Assembly (NCBI GenBank): GCA_944321505.1
Contig: CALULN010000004.1
Coordinates: 1-54,011 of the forward strand
DNA from: Candidatus Methanomethylophilaceae archaeon
GTDB taxonomy: Archaea > Thermoplasmatota > Thermoplasmata > Methanomassiliicoccales > Methanomethylophilaceae
Length of the DNA: 54,011 bases
Direction of reading: 5' to 3'
This document shows, one piece after another, positions 33,859 to 43,039 of this stretch (its first letter is position 1; every line of letters begins with the position of its first letter). The position numbers were made by a program, and so were the translations under genes. Below the pieces are notes generated by a model. That model saw nothing but the letters and a program-made list of their open reading frames with translations, had not been told where the DNA came from and ran no database searches.

Positions 33859-35477
33859 AGTTCACCGCCAGCGTCCAGGATCTCCTGCTCGATGACCTTC
33901 AGCTGGTCGACGATCTCCTCGGGCGAGCCGATGTCCACGACCTTCCCGCCCTTCATGAGAGCCGCCCTGTCGCAGCAGTTGAGGATGAAGTCCATATCGT
34001 GGCTGACCACGATGAACGTCTCGTTGAGGTCCTCCCTGGCCTTCAGCACCGCCTTGGCCACGGCGACCTTGGTGATGGGGTCCATGGTGCCGGTGGGCTC
34101 GTCCAGGATGACGAACCTGGGCTCCTTGATGAGCACCTGCGCGAACGCGATCCTCTGGCACTCTCCCACGGAGAGGGCGTCGGGATAGGACTGCAGGACC
34201 GCCTCGATGTTCTCCCTGGGGAAGCCGACGCTCAGCAGCGACTGTATCGCCTTGACCTTGGCCAGCTCCGCGGGCATCTTGATGCCGATGCAGGAGGAGA
34301 GGTTCTGCAGGACGGTGTCGAAGGGGTAGAGGGTGAACTCCTGGTGGAGCACGCCTATGTACGGGGTGGCACGCCCCTTGCCACCCTCGCCCGGGTCGTT
34401 CATGTCCACCCAGGTGTCGCCGATCTTGACCTCCACCTTTCCGCCGGTGGTGGGGGTCATGCCGGCTATCATGCGCGATGTGGTGGTCTTCCCCGCTCCG
34501 GAGAACCCCACGAGGGCGAAGACCTCGCCCTCCTTGATGTCGAAGGTGACGCCGTCCACGGCCTTGACCACGCCTCTGACCACCGAGAAGAAGTGCTTCT
34601 CCGCGTTCTCCAGGCGGATGATGGGCTCGCCGACGGTGTAGTCGTTGGCCTTGTCGAACTTGTAGGCCTCCATGAACTTCTCGGTGACCTTCTTGGGCTC
34701 GTCGTGCATGACCAGCTTCCCGGCGTCCAGCCACATGGCGTCGTCGGCCATCTTGTCGATGGCGTCCGGCCAGTGGGATGCGAAGACCATGCAGATGCCG
34801 TGGTCGCGGGTGTACTTCACCAGGCGCTCGTGGACCACGTTCGCGGTGTAGGGGTCCAGGGTCCCGGTGGGCTCGTCGGCCAGGAAGAACAGGGGGTCCT
34901 TCGCCAGCTGCCTCGCCATGACCACCCTCTGCTTCTCGCCTCCGGACAGGTCCCTGGCGATGTGGGTGGTGCGGTGGGTCATGTTGACGAACTCCAGGAG
35001 CTGGATCGCCCTGTCGATCTTCTCCTTCTCGTTCAGGTCCTCGGGCATGGCCTCGAAGATGTTCTCCAGGACGGTGTTGTCGCCGAACAGGGCGAACGTC
35101 CTCTGGAGCATGATGGATATGCGGCCCTTCAGCTCCTGCCTCAGCCTGTCGCGGGGGTGGAGCGCCCAGAAGTCCACCCACTGGGTGCTGTACTCTTTGC
35201 CGCACTTGGGGCACTTCTTCCCCTCCTCGGGGAGGTCCAGGCGGCCGCAGTGGTCGCACCAGTTGACGTGGTAGAGGATCCTGCCGGAATCGGGCTTGTA
35301 GCCCTCGGAGCCCCTGATCATGTGGATCATGACGCTCTTCCCTGCGGCGCTCTTCCCTATGAGCCCCAGGATCTCCCCGGTCTTGAGGGTGACCGAGATG
35401 TTGTCGAGGACCACTCTGCCGTCGAACTTCTTCACGACGTTCTCCAGCTTGAGGAGTTCGATGCCATTCACTGCCAT
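33855..35477 (-). CDS. atwA: Methyl-coenzyme M reductase component A2 (ATP-binding)
   Basis: 540 residues, two ABC ATPase domains. Walker A motifs GKSAAGKS and [10 protein letters not shown], signatures LSGGEKQR and LSVGECQR, Walker [10 protein letters not shown] and [10 protein letters not shown] four-cysteine insert (CDHCGR...CPKCG, residues about 78-100) lies in the first domain. It binds ATP for reductive activation of MCR nickel. ATG 35477 is preferred over the upstream ATG 35501: a TATA box on the reverse strand (35498-35509) is 26 nt before it, so the upstream codons lie in the promoter. First gene of the nine-gene operon. Confidence 0.94.
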   Translation of the reverse strand: MAVNGIELLKLENVVKKFDGRVVLDNISVTLKTGEILGLIGKSAAGKSVMIHMIRGSEGYKPDSGRILYHVNWCDHCGRLDLPEEGKKCPKCGKEYSTQWVDFWALHPRDRLRQELKGRISIMLQRTFALFGDNTVLENIFEAMPEDLNEKEKIDRAIQLLEFVNMTHRTTHIARDLSGGEKQRVVMARQLAKDPLFFLADEPTGTLDPYTANVVHERLVKYTRDHGICMVFASHWPDAIDKMADDAMWLDAGKLVMHDEPKKVTEKFMEAYKFDKANDYTVGEPIIRLENAEKHFFSVVRGVVKAVDGVTFDIKEGEVFALVGFSGAGKTTTSRMIAGMTPTTGGKVEVKIGDTWVDMNDPGEGGKGRATPYIGVLHQEFTLYPFDTVLQNLSSCIGIKMPAELAKVKAIQSLLSVGFPRENIEAVLQSYPDALSVGECQRIAFAQVLIKEPRFVILDEPTGTMDPITKVAVAKAVLKAREDLNETFIVVSHDMDFILNCCDRAALMKGGKVVDIGSPEEIVDQLKVIEQEILDAGGEL

Positions 35478-35501
35478 GCAGGATGTGAACCTATCGGACA
35501 T

Positions 35502-35610
35502 ATTAAAGGTGACTGCGGGGGGTCATCGGCGTTAAGTTATGTTACGCTGGGTTTTCTTTCAACGTCGTTAAATTGGGGTGGTTTTATAGTCCCTAGCCGA
35601 TTCGTCGGCG
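35502..35610. promoter_or_regulatory. Divergent promoter region of the MCR activation operon and the HTH-DUF2111 gene
   Basis: Reverse TATA CCTTTAATATG (35498-35509) serves atwA; forward TTTTATAG (about 35581-35588) lies 26 nt before the regulator ATG. Between them are direct repeats CGTTAAGTT (35530-35538) and CGTTAAATT (35566-35574), 36 bp apart, in an otherwise AT-richer stretch. They are a candidate binding site for the divergently encoded regulator. Confidence 0.5.
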
Positions 35611-36537
35611 ATGCGCAGCAGCTACGGATACCGCTCGGGATCGGCCGCCAAGTTCACGGACTACCACCTGTGGAAGGCGCTCATGACGCTGGACCCGGCC
35701 ACCGGGATCGGGCGCAAGAGGCTGTCGGAGGAGCTGGGGATCGGCGAGGGGAGCACCCGCACCCTCCTGTCCGTGCTGGAGCGCAACGGCTGCACGTTCA
35801 CCAACAAGACCGGCATCTACCTGTCGGAGGAGGGGGTGAAGGTCCGCAACCGCACCATCATGGACGTGGCCCATCTGAGTCTGGGCGACCTCACCATCAG
35901 CGACTGCGATTGCGCCGTCAGGATCCCCTTCGCCGCCAAGAAGATCAGGTACGGGAAGGAGGAGACGGACGCCGCCATCAAGAGCGGCGCCGCAGGCGCC
36001 ACCACACTGGTCTGCACCGACGGCAGGGTCAGGTTCCCCGGGACGGAGCAGCCGGTGGACAGCGGATCCGAGGACATCCTGCGCAGGGTCTTCCGCCTGA
36101 GGGCGGACGACGTCATCATCGTCGGCACCGCCAGGACCCCGGAGGCCGCCGAGATGGGCGCCGTGTCGGTGGCGCTGGCGCTGGTGGGCGGGATAAGGTT
36201 CGGCCCGGAATCCGGCATAATGACGGGACGCAGCAACGACGAGCTTGTGTCCATGTGCTTCGCCGTCCACGAGCTGGTGGGCGGGCTCCCGGTGTGCGCC
36301 AAGCGCCGGAACAACCTGGGCATACGCATCGAGGACGGCATGGTCATCGACAACGTATACGACGGGGAGGCGCTGGAGGAAGCGATTCAGACCGGCAGGA
36401 CCGTCCGCAAGGTGGCGGAGTCGGGACCGTACAAGGGCATCAGGGTCATCTGCACCCCCATAGACGTGGACGGCACCGTCATCGCAGCCATCGGCGTGGT
36501 GGACATGAAGGAGCTGTTCTCCGTCCACATAAGATGA
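35611..36537 (+). CDS. HTH plus DUF2111 domain protein, probable regulator
   Basis: 308 residues. Residues 15-85 form a winged helix (HLWKALMTLDPATGIGRKRL, LGIGEGSTRTLLSVLERNG). A middle domain (about 90-210, DUF4443-like) is followed by C-terminal DUF2111 (KRRNNLGIRIEDGMVIDNVY, VICTPIDVDGTVIAAIGVVD), a sensory-looking fold. DUF2111 proteins are largely methanogen specific. Leaderless from a TATA box 26 nt before ATG 35611. Divergent from atwA, so control of MCR activation genes is the natural hypothesis. Confidence 0.72.
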   Translation: MRSSYGYRSGSAAKFTDYHLWKALMTLDPATGIGRKRLSEELGIGEGSTRTLLSVLERNGCTFTNKTGIYLSEEGVKVRNRTIMDVAHLSLGDLTISDCDCAVRIPFAAKKIRYGKEETDAAIKSGAAGATTLVCTDGRVRFPGTEQPVDSGSEDILRRVFRLRADDVIIVGTARTPEAAEMGAVSVALALVGGIRFGPESGIMTGRSNDELVSMCFAVHELVGGLPVCAKRRNNLGIRIEDGMVIDNVYDGEALEEAIQTGRTVRKVAESGPYKGIRVICTPIDVDGTVIAAIGVVDMKELFSVHIR

Positions 36538-36582
36538 CCTGGCTCCGCAACCGTCATTAATCCCCACGGGGATGCGGAGGGC

Positions 36583-37140
36583 ATGTCCGACGATCTGCCT
36601 CTTCAGATCATCAAAGGGCTCAGGGGAGTCCGCGACGCGTTCTACCTCGACGACGACATACTCAGCAGGGTCAAGGCCGAGGAGGCCACCGTGGTGTCCC
36701 CGGGGTTCAACACCGACGTGGTGAACGAGGGATTCAACGAGGCCCTGAAGCGCGACAGGGTCATCTGCATCGTCAAGGACCCGCGCTTCCGCCCGCCGCC
36801 GGAGCCCACGGTGAAGCTGGAGTGCAGCGACGGCCAGTGCCTGGGGGTGGAGGTCTTCCCGGACACCCAGGACCAGTACCTCGGCAGGGACGGATGCCTC
36901 ATGGTCTCCGACGGGTTCGTGGTCTTCACCGACATCCGGCCGACTGAGGGCAGCACGGAGTGCTTCGTCATGCCGCCGGTGTCGTTCCCGGAGCTGAACC
37001 CGGAGAACGGATGCTACGACGTGGTGTCCTGCAGCCCGGCCCCCACCAGCGACGTGATGATCAGGGAATGGAGGGGTCTGCCGGACGACGGCAGGCTGGC
37101 ATCCATCCTGGTGGGCTACAACCTGAGCGAGAAGGAGTGA
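36583..37140 (+). CDS. Uncharacterised acidic protein
   Basis: 185 residues, soluble. The N-terminal 50 residues are helical (LPLQIIKGLRGVRDAFYLDD); the central part has strands with paired cysteines (LECSDGQCLGVEVF). I do not recognise a family. An ATTAAT TATA box (36556-36561) lies 24-25 nt before ATG 36583, so it is leaderless and independent of the preceding regulator despite the small gap. Its stop abuts the convergent PRC-barrel stop. Confidence 0.6.
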   Translation: MSDDLPLQIIKGLRGVRDAFYLDDDILSRVKAEEATVVSPGFNTDVVNEGFNEALKRDRVICIVKDPRFRPPPEPTVKLECSDGQCLGVEVFPDTQDQYLGRDGCLMVSDGFVVFTDIRPTEGSTECFVMPPVSFPELNPENGCYDVVSCSPAPTSDVMIREWRGLPDDGRLASILVGYNLSEKE

Positions 37141-37698
37141 TCACTCCGGGGCGATCAGCCCGCGGACCTGCTCCGCGGTGACGTTCAGGTTCACGTTCTC
37201 GGTCACCGTCTCCACGTTCACGGTGGATATCCCGGTGACCACCTTGGCGAATATGCCCTTCCTCATACCCAGCACCGTGCAGGCGGCCTTGTCCACCTTC
37301 ATGCGGAAAGAGTGGACGTTCCATGTCGCCAGGTCCAGCAGCACGGCGTCGACGGTGCCCAGGAGCATACCGTCGGAGGACACCACCCTGCGGCCCTCCA
37401 GGTACCCCACCGAGGACAGGGCGTCGGTGTCCGCCCTGATGTAGTCCCTGGCGTCCTCCAGGCTGTCGGGGAGGAGCACCACGTCGTTGATTATCAGATC
37501 CGCGGGACCCAGGAGAACCATGGACCTCCCGTTGCCGGCGCCGATGACGTTGGACGCGCCCTTGGTGCAGCGGACCTTGAGGCCCTCCAGCGTCCAAGAG
37601 ACGGGATCGTACCTCATGTCCATGATGTCCCCGACGATGTACGCATCCCCGGAGACCACGTTCATGCCGGTCAGCGAGCCGGCTTCGGTGAGAGACAT
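37141..37698 (-). CDS. Tandem PRC-barrel domain protein
   Basis: 185 residues. Two PRC-barrel copies: residues about 10-85 and 100-180, the second with GRRVVSSDGMLLGTVDAVLLDL. PRC-barrel proteins bind RNA-processing or cell-division partners in archaea (CdpB partners, RimM-like). ATG 37698 is chosen because a TATA box (GTTTTAATCC, 37721-37730) lies about 27 nt upstream. Leaderless. Role unknown. Confidence 0.7.
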   Translation of the reverse strand: MSLTEAGSLTGMNVVSGDAYIVGDIMDMRYDPVSWTLEGLKVRCTKGASNVIGAGNGRSMVLLGPADLIINDVVLLPDSLEDARDYIRADTDALSSVGYLEGRRVVSSDGMLLGTVDAVLLDLATWNVHSFRMKVDKAACTVLGMRKGIFAKVVTGISTVNVETVTENVNLNVTAEQVRGLIAPE

Positions 37699-37779
37699 GC
37701 TCCGTGGGTATGTCAGCAACGGATTAAAACACGACGATTGAGGGGTTTGGGGAAATGGTTTGGGATGGCGCGGATGCGC

Positions 37780-38808
37780 TCATCCCTTGATTGCCTTGAC
37801 GACTGCCCTGAGGTTCTCGTCCGCGATGAGAGCGGAGAGACCGCATCCGGGGGACACGATGTTGAATCCGGCGGCGGCGATCCTCTTTGCGGCGGCGGCG
37901 CAGTCCTCGGGGGTTCCCTGCAGCAGGGGGTGGACCACACCGATGTTTCCGACCAGCGCGACACGGCCGTTGTTGATCTTGACGGCCTCGGCGGAGTCGA
38001 CCTTCTCCTCGATAGAGCATCCGGTGACGCCGGTGTCAGCCATCAGCGGCAGGATTGCGGAGGTGTCACCGCAGATGTGGAGCACGGAGTACGCATCCTT
38101 GACGCAGGCCAGGGAGTCCTTGACGTAGTTACCGGAGTACTCGGTGAACATGTCGGGGGACAGCAGGTCGGTGGAGGACGAGGGCTCGGACATCTGGATG
38201 ATGTCTGCGCCGGCGTCGGACAGAGCCTGGGAGTAGGCCTTGACGATGGGGTTGACGGCGGCGATCCACTTGTGGACCTCCTCGGGGTTCATCATGATGC
38301 CGAAGACCAGGTTCTCGGTGGAGACCATGTGTCCGGCCAGGGTGAAGGGTCCGGTGTTACCCGCGATGACGGGGTACTCCTTGCCGTACTCGTCAGCCAT
38401 GAGCCTGGTGGCCTCGATGATGACTGCGGGGCGGCCTCCCTTCAGGAACTCCTCGGGGTCCATCAGGTTGGGCTCGTCGTAGACGTCGGACATGGGGTCG
38501 AAGTTGAAGGGGTGCTTCTTCAGCATGGGGGTCCTGTCCTTCTTTCCGGGGTCGACGTTGCATCCGAGCCTCTCAGCCTCAGCGGTGAGGCAGAAGGAGG
38601 ACCTGACGGCCTCGAATCCGAAGACGGTGGCCTGGGCGGCACCCAGCTTCGCCATCATCTTGGCGTCCGAGTGGGCCTCGGGCCAGGCGCATCCGACTGC
38701 GTCCATCTGTCCGATGGTGGCGGACTGGGTGAAGACCGCCACGGGGGGCCTGTCCAGGGGCTCCTTCCTCATCGCTGCGAGCACTCTTTCTCTGGGAGTC
38801 ATAGACAT
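37780..38808 (-). CDS. Methylcobamide:CoM methyltransferase, MtbA/MtaA family
   Basis: 342 residues, UroD fold. Transfers the methyl group from a methyl-corrinoid protein to coenzyme M to make methyl-CoM for MCR. Zinc ligands are visible: His244 and Cys246 in VLHICG and Cys322 in SPGCG. MtbA (methylamines), MtaA (methanol) and related copies cannot be told apart from this alone; the neighbouring corrinoid protein is of the methylamine type, so MtbA is slightly favoured. AGGAG site before ATG 38808 and TATA near 38846-38855 give a leader of about 16 nt, unlike the leaderless majority. Confidence 0.88.
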   Translation of the reverse strand: MSMTPRERVLAAMRKEPLDRPPVAVFTQSATIGQMDAVGCAWPEAHSDAKMMAKLGAAQATVFGFEAVRSSFCLTAEAERLGCNVDPGKKDRTPMLKKHPFNFDPMSDVYDEPNLMDPEEFLKGGRPAVIIEATRLMADEYGKEYPVIAGNTGPFTLAGHMVSTENLVFGIMMNPEEVHKWIAAVNPIVKAYSQALSDAGADIIQMSEPSSSTDLLSPDMFTEYSGNYVKDSLACVKDAYSVLHICGDTSAILPLMADTGVTGCSIEEKVDSAEAVKINNGRVALVGNIGVVHPLLQGTPEDCAAAAKRIAAAGFNIVSPGCGLSALIADENLRAVVKAIKG

Positions 38809-38821
38809 TGTGATATCTCTC

Positions 38822-38855
38822 CTTGGATGGCGGATATATTCCTACCTATATAATC
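38822..38855 (-). promoter_or_regulatory. Promoter of the MtbA/MtaA-like gene
   Basis: Reverse-strand TATATAGG (within 38846-38855) with TAGGTAG just after it and CCATCCAAG (38822-38830) at the expected transcription start. The same two elements occur upstream of the corrinoid protein gene. Confidence 0.5.
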
Positions 38856-38936
38856 ATCCCTACCCGCCTGGATGACTAGGAAAAACGGCTGCGGGAGTAC
38901 GGGATGGTAAGGGGTTTGGAAGGGGGTCCCGGAGGC

Positions 38937-41150
38937 TCAGACGAGCTCCGGCGGATCCCCCACAGCGCGGGACACGACCTCGACGAAGTTGACGGTTCTG
39001 GCTATGGACTCCTCCTCCCAGTCGCCGACCCCTCCCTCGGTGGCCATGTAGGTCTTGATCTTCGACGAAGTGCGGATGTTGGTGGCGCCCATCTCGGTGA
39101 CCTTCTTGGTCAGGTAGGACTCCAGCCACCTGCGGGTCGCCGCCACGGCGGTGTCGAGATGGGAGTAGTATGCCGCGCCCATGAACGGTATGTTGGCCAT
39201 GAAGCGGTAGTCCGGCGTGGGGGCGATGGTGGCCGACAGGGACTCGGCGATCTTGGATGACACGGCGCCCACGGCGTTGCCCACATCGTTGTTCTCCGGG
39301 AACACAACCTTGGCGTTCAGCCTCTCGTCCAGGTCCTCCATCATGAACCTGGCGGGTGCGCCGATGCCCACCACGGGCAGGTTCATCTTGGGGACGATGT
39401 CCATGGGGCTGCCGCGCTTGATGGATGCCAGGCGCCTCAGCATGACCTTGGACTCCTCGCCGTACCAGTGGTTCAGCTCGTCGTCCAGCATCTTGGTCAT
39501 CACCACCTCGCAGACCCTGGTCTTGATCTCCTCGAACACGGCGGTGGCCACCTGCTTCTTGGTCATGCCCATCCTGGCACCCAGTGCCTGCACGCCAGCG
39601 TCCGCGCCTGCGGGCACGCCCAGGGCGAACATCTTCTTGAACACCATCACGTCGGTTGGGGTGAGGGCGGACATCACGAGGACCTCCTTCCTCACCATGG
39701 ACGCCAGCTCGTCGTCGATGACCCAGAGGCCGTCCACCATGTCGATGATCTCCATCTTGTTGAGGGCGCCCTTGCCGTCTATGGCATCGAAGATCCTGCG
39801 CTCCTTGGATGTCAGCTGGGACACGTCCGCTGCCGGCAGGGTCTCGTAGTACTCGCTGATCTCGGAGTGGCGGACCCTCTCCGGCAGGTCGGGATGGGTC
39901 TCGGAGAACACGCACAGGGGCACCACCCTGTCGGGACCCAGCTGGAACCTCTGGCCCTCCAGGACCGAGATCCTGGAGTCGCCGCCCAGTGCCACGGTGT
40001 ACATGTCCACCGCCTTGACCCTGGTCCTCCACCTGCCGACGGACGCGCCCTCGTACTGGATCTGGGGGAACCCGCCCTCCATCACGGCGATGTCGGTGGA
40101 GGTCCCTCCGATGTCCACCATGACGCAGTCCTCGTACCCGGACAGGATCATGCCGCCCATGGAGCTGGCGGCGGGACCGGAGAGGATGGTCTCGATGGGG
40201 TGTATCCTTGCCTCCTCCAGCCCCATGACGGAGCCGTCTCCCTTGTACACCATGATGGGTGCGGTGATCCCCTTCCCGCGGAAGGTGCGCTCCACATCGT
40301 CGAAGAACTTGCTGACTATGGGGATCAGACGGCCGTTGAGGACGGCGGTCTCCGCCCTCAGGTCGATGCCGAGGGCGGCGGATAGCTCGTGGCCGGCGAT
40401 GACCGGCAGCCCGGTCATCTTCCTTGCCAGCTCCTTCACCTTCTCCTCCTGGGTGGAGTTGGCCACGGAGAACAGGCCCGAGACGGCGATGGCGTCCACA
40501 CCCTGGGACACCTCCTTGATGGCTCTGGTCACCTCCTCCTTGGACATGGCGGCGATGGCCCTGCCGGTGCTGGTGAACCCTCCCCTGACAGTCACCCTGT
40601 GCTTCTCGCCGAAGGTGACGTCCTCGTCCGGCTTCCATCCGATGAGGATGAGTCCCACCTCCCCGCCGTGGCCCTCCAGCACGGAGTTGGTGGCCAGGGT
40701 GGTGGATATGCCGACGAGGCTGATGTCCGACGGCTTTATGTCACAGGACGCGAAGACCGCGTCCACCGAATTGTACAGCCCTATGGACAGGTCGTGGTGG
40801 GTTGTGGGGGACTTCCTCTTGGCCACGACGGTGTTGTCGTCCAGGTCTATGATGACCGCGTCCGTGAAGGATCCGCCGGTGTCGATGCCCAGGCCGTACC
40901 TGGCAGTGCTGATCTTCTCGTCGTCCTCGCTGTATGTATCCGGCTCGACGAGGCCGACGCCCTCCACCAGCTTGCCCAGGTACCCGGAGACCTTCTCCCT
41001 CTTCTTCGTCTCGGCGTTGTACCTGGTGGTCTGATAGTACACATAGTAGGAGTTGCCGGACTTCTTCACATCGAAGCACTTGCGCCCGCCCTCCTTCTCC
41101 TTGCGGATCCAATCCTGGACCCACTGGTCGTATTCGGCCCTCTGAACCAT
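38937..41150 (-). CDS. Hydantoinase/oxoprolinase family protein with unusual N-terminal extension
   Basis: 737 residues. Residues about 85-300 match hydantoinase N (GLGIDTGGSFTDAVIID, an ASKHA-like phosphate loop) and about 300-660 hydantoinase A (MVDIGGTSTDIAVMEGG, the second phosphate loop). Family members hydrolyse N-methylhydantoin, oxoproline or acetone-like substrates with ATP. Residues 1-80 are an extra basic, aromatic domain (SYYVYYQTTRYNAETKKREK) that I do not place. Leaderless from a TATATATA box about 26 nt before ATG 41150. Between a CoM methyltransferase and a corrinoid protein, it may release a methylated amine or act as a corrinoid activase; both are inferred. Confidence 0.75.
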   Translation of the reverse strand: MVQRAEYDQWVQDWIRKEKEGGRKCFDVKKSGNSYYVYYQTTRYNAETKKREKVSGYLGKLVEGVGLVEPDTYSEDDEKISTARYGLGIDTGGSFTDAVIIDLDDNTVVAKRKSPTTHHDLSIGLYNSVDAVFASCDIKPSDISLVGISTTLATNSVLEGHGGEVGLILIGWKPDEDVTFGEKHRVTVRGGFTSTGRAIAAMSKEEVTRAIKEVSQGVDAIAVSGLFSVANSTQEEKVKELARKMTGLPVIAGHELSAALGIDLRAETAVLNGRLIPIVSKFFDDVERTFRGKGITAPIMVYKGDGSVMGLEEARIHPIETILSGPAASSMGGMILSGYEDCVMVDIGGTSTDIAVMEGGFPQIQYEGASVGRWRTRVKAVDMYTVALGGDSRISVLEGQRFQLGPDRVVPLCVFSETHPDLPERVRHSEISEYYETLPAADVSQLTSKERRIFDAIDGKGALNKMEIIDMVDGLWVIDDELASMVRKEVLVMSALTPTDVMVFKKMFALGVPAGADAGVQALGARMGMTKKQVATAVFEEIKTRVCEVVMTKMLDDELNHWYGEESKVMLRRLASIKRGSPMDIVPKMNLPVVGIGAPARFMMEDLDERLNAKVVFPENNDVGNAVGAVSSKIAESLSATIAPTPDYRFMANIPFMGAAYYSHLDTAVAATRRWLESYLTKKVTEMGATNIRTSSKIKTYMATEGGVGDWEEESIARTVNFVEVVSRAVGDPPELV

Positions 41151-41182
41151 GTGGGCCAGATGCCGAGGCCCGTATATATATG

Positions 41183-41236
41183 TACCGTATAATTCACGGC
41201 CGTTAACTTATACGGTAGAGCCGAAATTATACGGTA
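41183..41236. promoter_or_regulatory. Three copies of TTATACGGTA, one inverted
   Basis: TACCGTATAA (41183-41192), TTATACGGTA (41208-41217) and TTATACGGTA (41227-41236). The first two form a perfect 10-bp inverted repeat with a 15-bp gap; the third repeats the second 19 bp on. They lie just upstream of, and touch, the TATA box of the hydantoinase-family gene. Candidate operator for a dimeric regulator. Confidence 0.6.
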
Positions 41237-41423
41237 TCTGAGACTGAACGGAAGCTATAGCATAGTTGATTGCAACGATGATAAAACATCAAACGATTCC
41301 ATGCAACAGAAAATCACAATCATATCGGCAATCCCGTGAGAGGACAAGTGCGGCCGCGGGGGCCGCTGCAGAAGTAAGTGGGTTGTTGAAAAGGTTTGGA
41401 GGTATCCTGCGGATCCGGTGGAA
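41237..41423. other. AT-rich stretch downstream of the corrinoid protein gene
   Basis: No gene recognised. Together with the operator region it makes a 273-bp gap between the hydantoinase start and the corrinoid stop. Composition is visibly more AT-rich than the rest of the window up to about 41340, then returns to GC-rich. It contains the hairpin at 41350-41366. Confidence 0.5.
41350..41366 (-). terminator. Hairpin downstream of the corrinoid protein gene
   Basis: GCGGCC, GCGGG, GGCCGC lies about 58 nt beyond the corrinoid stop on the reverse strand; probable terminator. Confidence 0.4.
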
Positions 41424-42065
<642 letters not shown>

Positions 42066-42166
42066 TTCTATACCTCATCACCCTTTCGGGTGCTGGACAC
42101 TGATTCTTCTGATTCGACTTAAAGACTTGGATGGATGGATACTATATCCATCATCTACCTATAAGG
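42066..42166 (-). promoter_or_regulatory. Promoter and structured leader of the corrinoid protein gene
   Basis: Reverse TATA CTTATAGG (about 42158-42165) with GTAG after it; a near-palindrome GATGGATA/TATCCATC (42134-42152, 3-bp spacer) at the expected start region; CCATCCAAG (42126-42134); and a CACCC-GAAA-GGGTG hairpin next to the ribosome-binding site about 20-35 nt before the ATG. A second TATA-like CTTTAAG (about 42119-42125) could give a shorter leader. Confidence 0.5.
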
Positions 42167-42229
42167 GCCGATTTTGAATATTTAAAACTATCTTTTTTCA
42201 CCACGAACGGGTAGGATTTGCCCCGGATG

Positions 42230-42955
42230 TCAGATCCTGATGCCCGAGACGTCACCCAGCATCCCGAGGTCGAGGAGCCCCATATCCGACACCGCGTAGA
42301 CCTCGGCGGAGGCCACGTCCGCCGCTCTGCAGGCGGGCGACATGAAGTCCCCGGGGGTGCAGGGGAGGAGGTCCGTCCCCGACGACAGGGGGCTGAAGGG
42401 AGGGATCACCACGATTCCCTCCTTCTTCATACGTAAGAAGCACTGGAGCTTCATCCCTCCGCCCACCGCGCCCGGTATGCGCACCGAGGGATGCTCGTGG
42501 CCGATGACCACCGGACGGTGCCCGGAATCCTGATGGCCGTGCTCCAGGCGGTAGCCGGCGATATCGTAATGATCCACCGCCTCCAGGCCCATGTCGGCGA
42601 TGATGTTCTGCAGGTAGTTGTCGTGGTTCCCCTTGACCACCACCGTCTCCGCCGCCTCCGCCACCAGCGATATGACCGCGCGGACCTCGTCCCTGTCCTC
42701 GTACTTCGCCCTGCGGAAGTCGTGCTTGATGTCCCCCAGGAGTACGATCCTCTCCGGCTCGTACTTGCATATCAGCCTGTTGAGGGAGATGCGCACCGAA
42801 CCGGTGTTCAGCCTGGGCAGGTACACCCCGTCCTCCTCCAGGGCCTTCTCGTACCCGAGATGGAGGTCGCCGATGACCACCGTCCCCTCGTCCCGGAACA
42901 GCAGGCACCTGTCGTTGGTGACGAAAACCCCGGGGGCTATCTCGGCGCGGTCCAC
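42230..42955 (-). CDS. Metallophosphoesterase (archaeal SbcD-related)
   Basis: 241 residues from GTG 42955. Calcineurin-like motifs: VIGDLHLGYE (DxH), LLGDIKHDF (GDxxD-type), VVKGNHDNY (GNHD), and IGHEHPSV (GHxH-type). Such archaeal proteins are related to the SbcD/Mre11 nuclease core but lack its capping part; a nucleic-acid or small phosphodiester substrate is possible. The TATA-like ACGTTATT lies about 26 nt before the GTG, so probably leaderless. No nearby SbcC partner. Confidence 0.82.
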   Translation of the reverse strand: MDRAEIAPGVFVTNDRCLLFRDEGTVVIGDLHLGYEKALEEDGVYLPRLNTGSVRISLNRLICKYEPERIVLLGDIKHDFRRAKYEDRDEVRAVISLVAEAAETVVVKGNHDNYLQNIIADMGLEAVDHYDIAGYRLEHGHQDSGHRPVVIGHEHPSVRIPGAVGGGMKLQCFLRMKKEGIVVIPPFSPLSSGTDLLPCTPGDFMSPACRAADVASAEVYAVSDMGLLDLGMLGDVSGIRI

Positions 42956-43039
42956 GGTGCGTCATGGCGGGACCCGTAGAAATAACGTGAGGCGCCCCCT
43001 TCGGCAACCGTAAAATACGGTAACGCATCAGCCCCGGCG

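Noticed and set aside
33999-36560. Forward open frame of 853 codons opposite atwA
   Set aside because: It is antisense to atwA and crosses into the DUF2111 gene in another frame. Its composition (Gly, Val, Leu, Asp, His rich) is that of the complementary frame of GC-rich coding DNA; the opposing genes have clear family motifs.
41151-41423. Short forward frame at 41266-41478 as a gene
   Set aside because: It runs across the AT-rich gap into the antisense of the corrinoid gene, has no ribosome-binding site and no recognisable composition.
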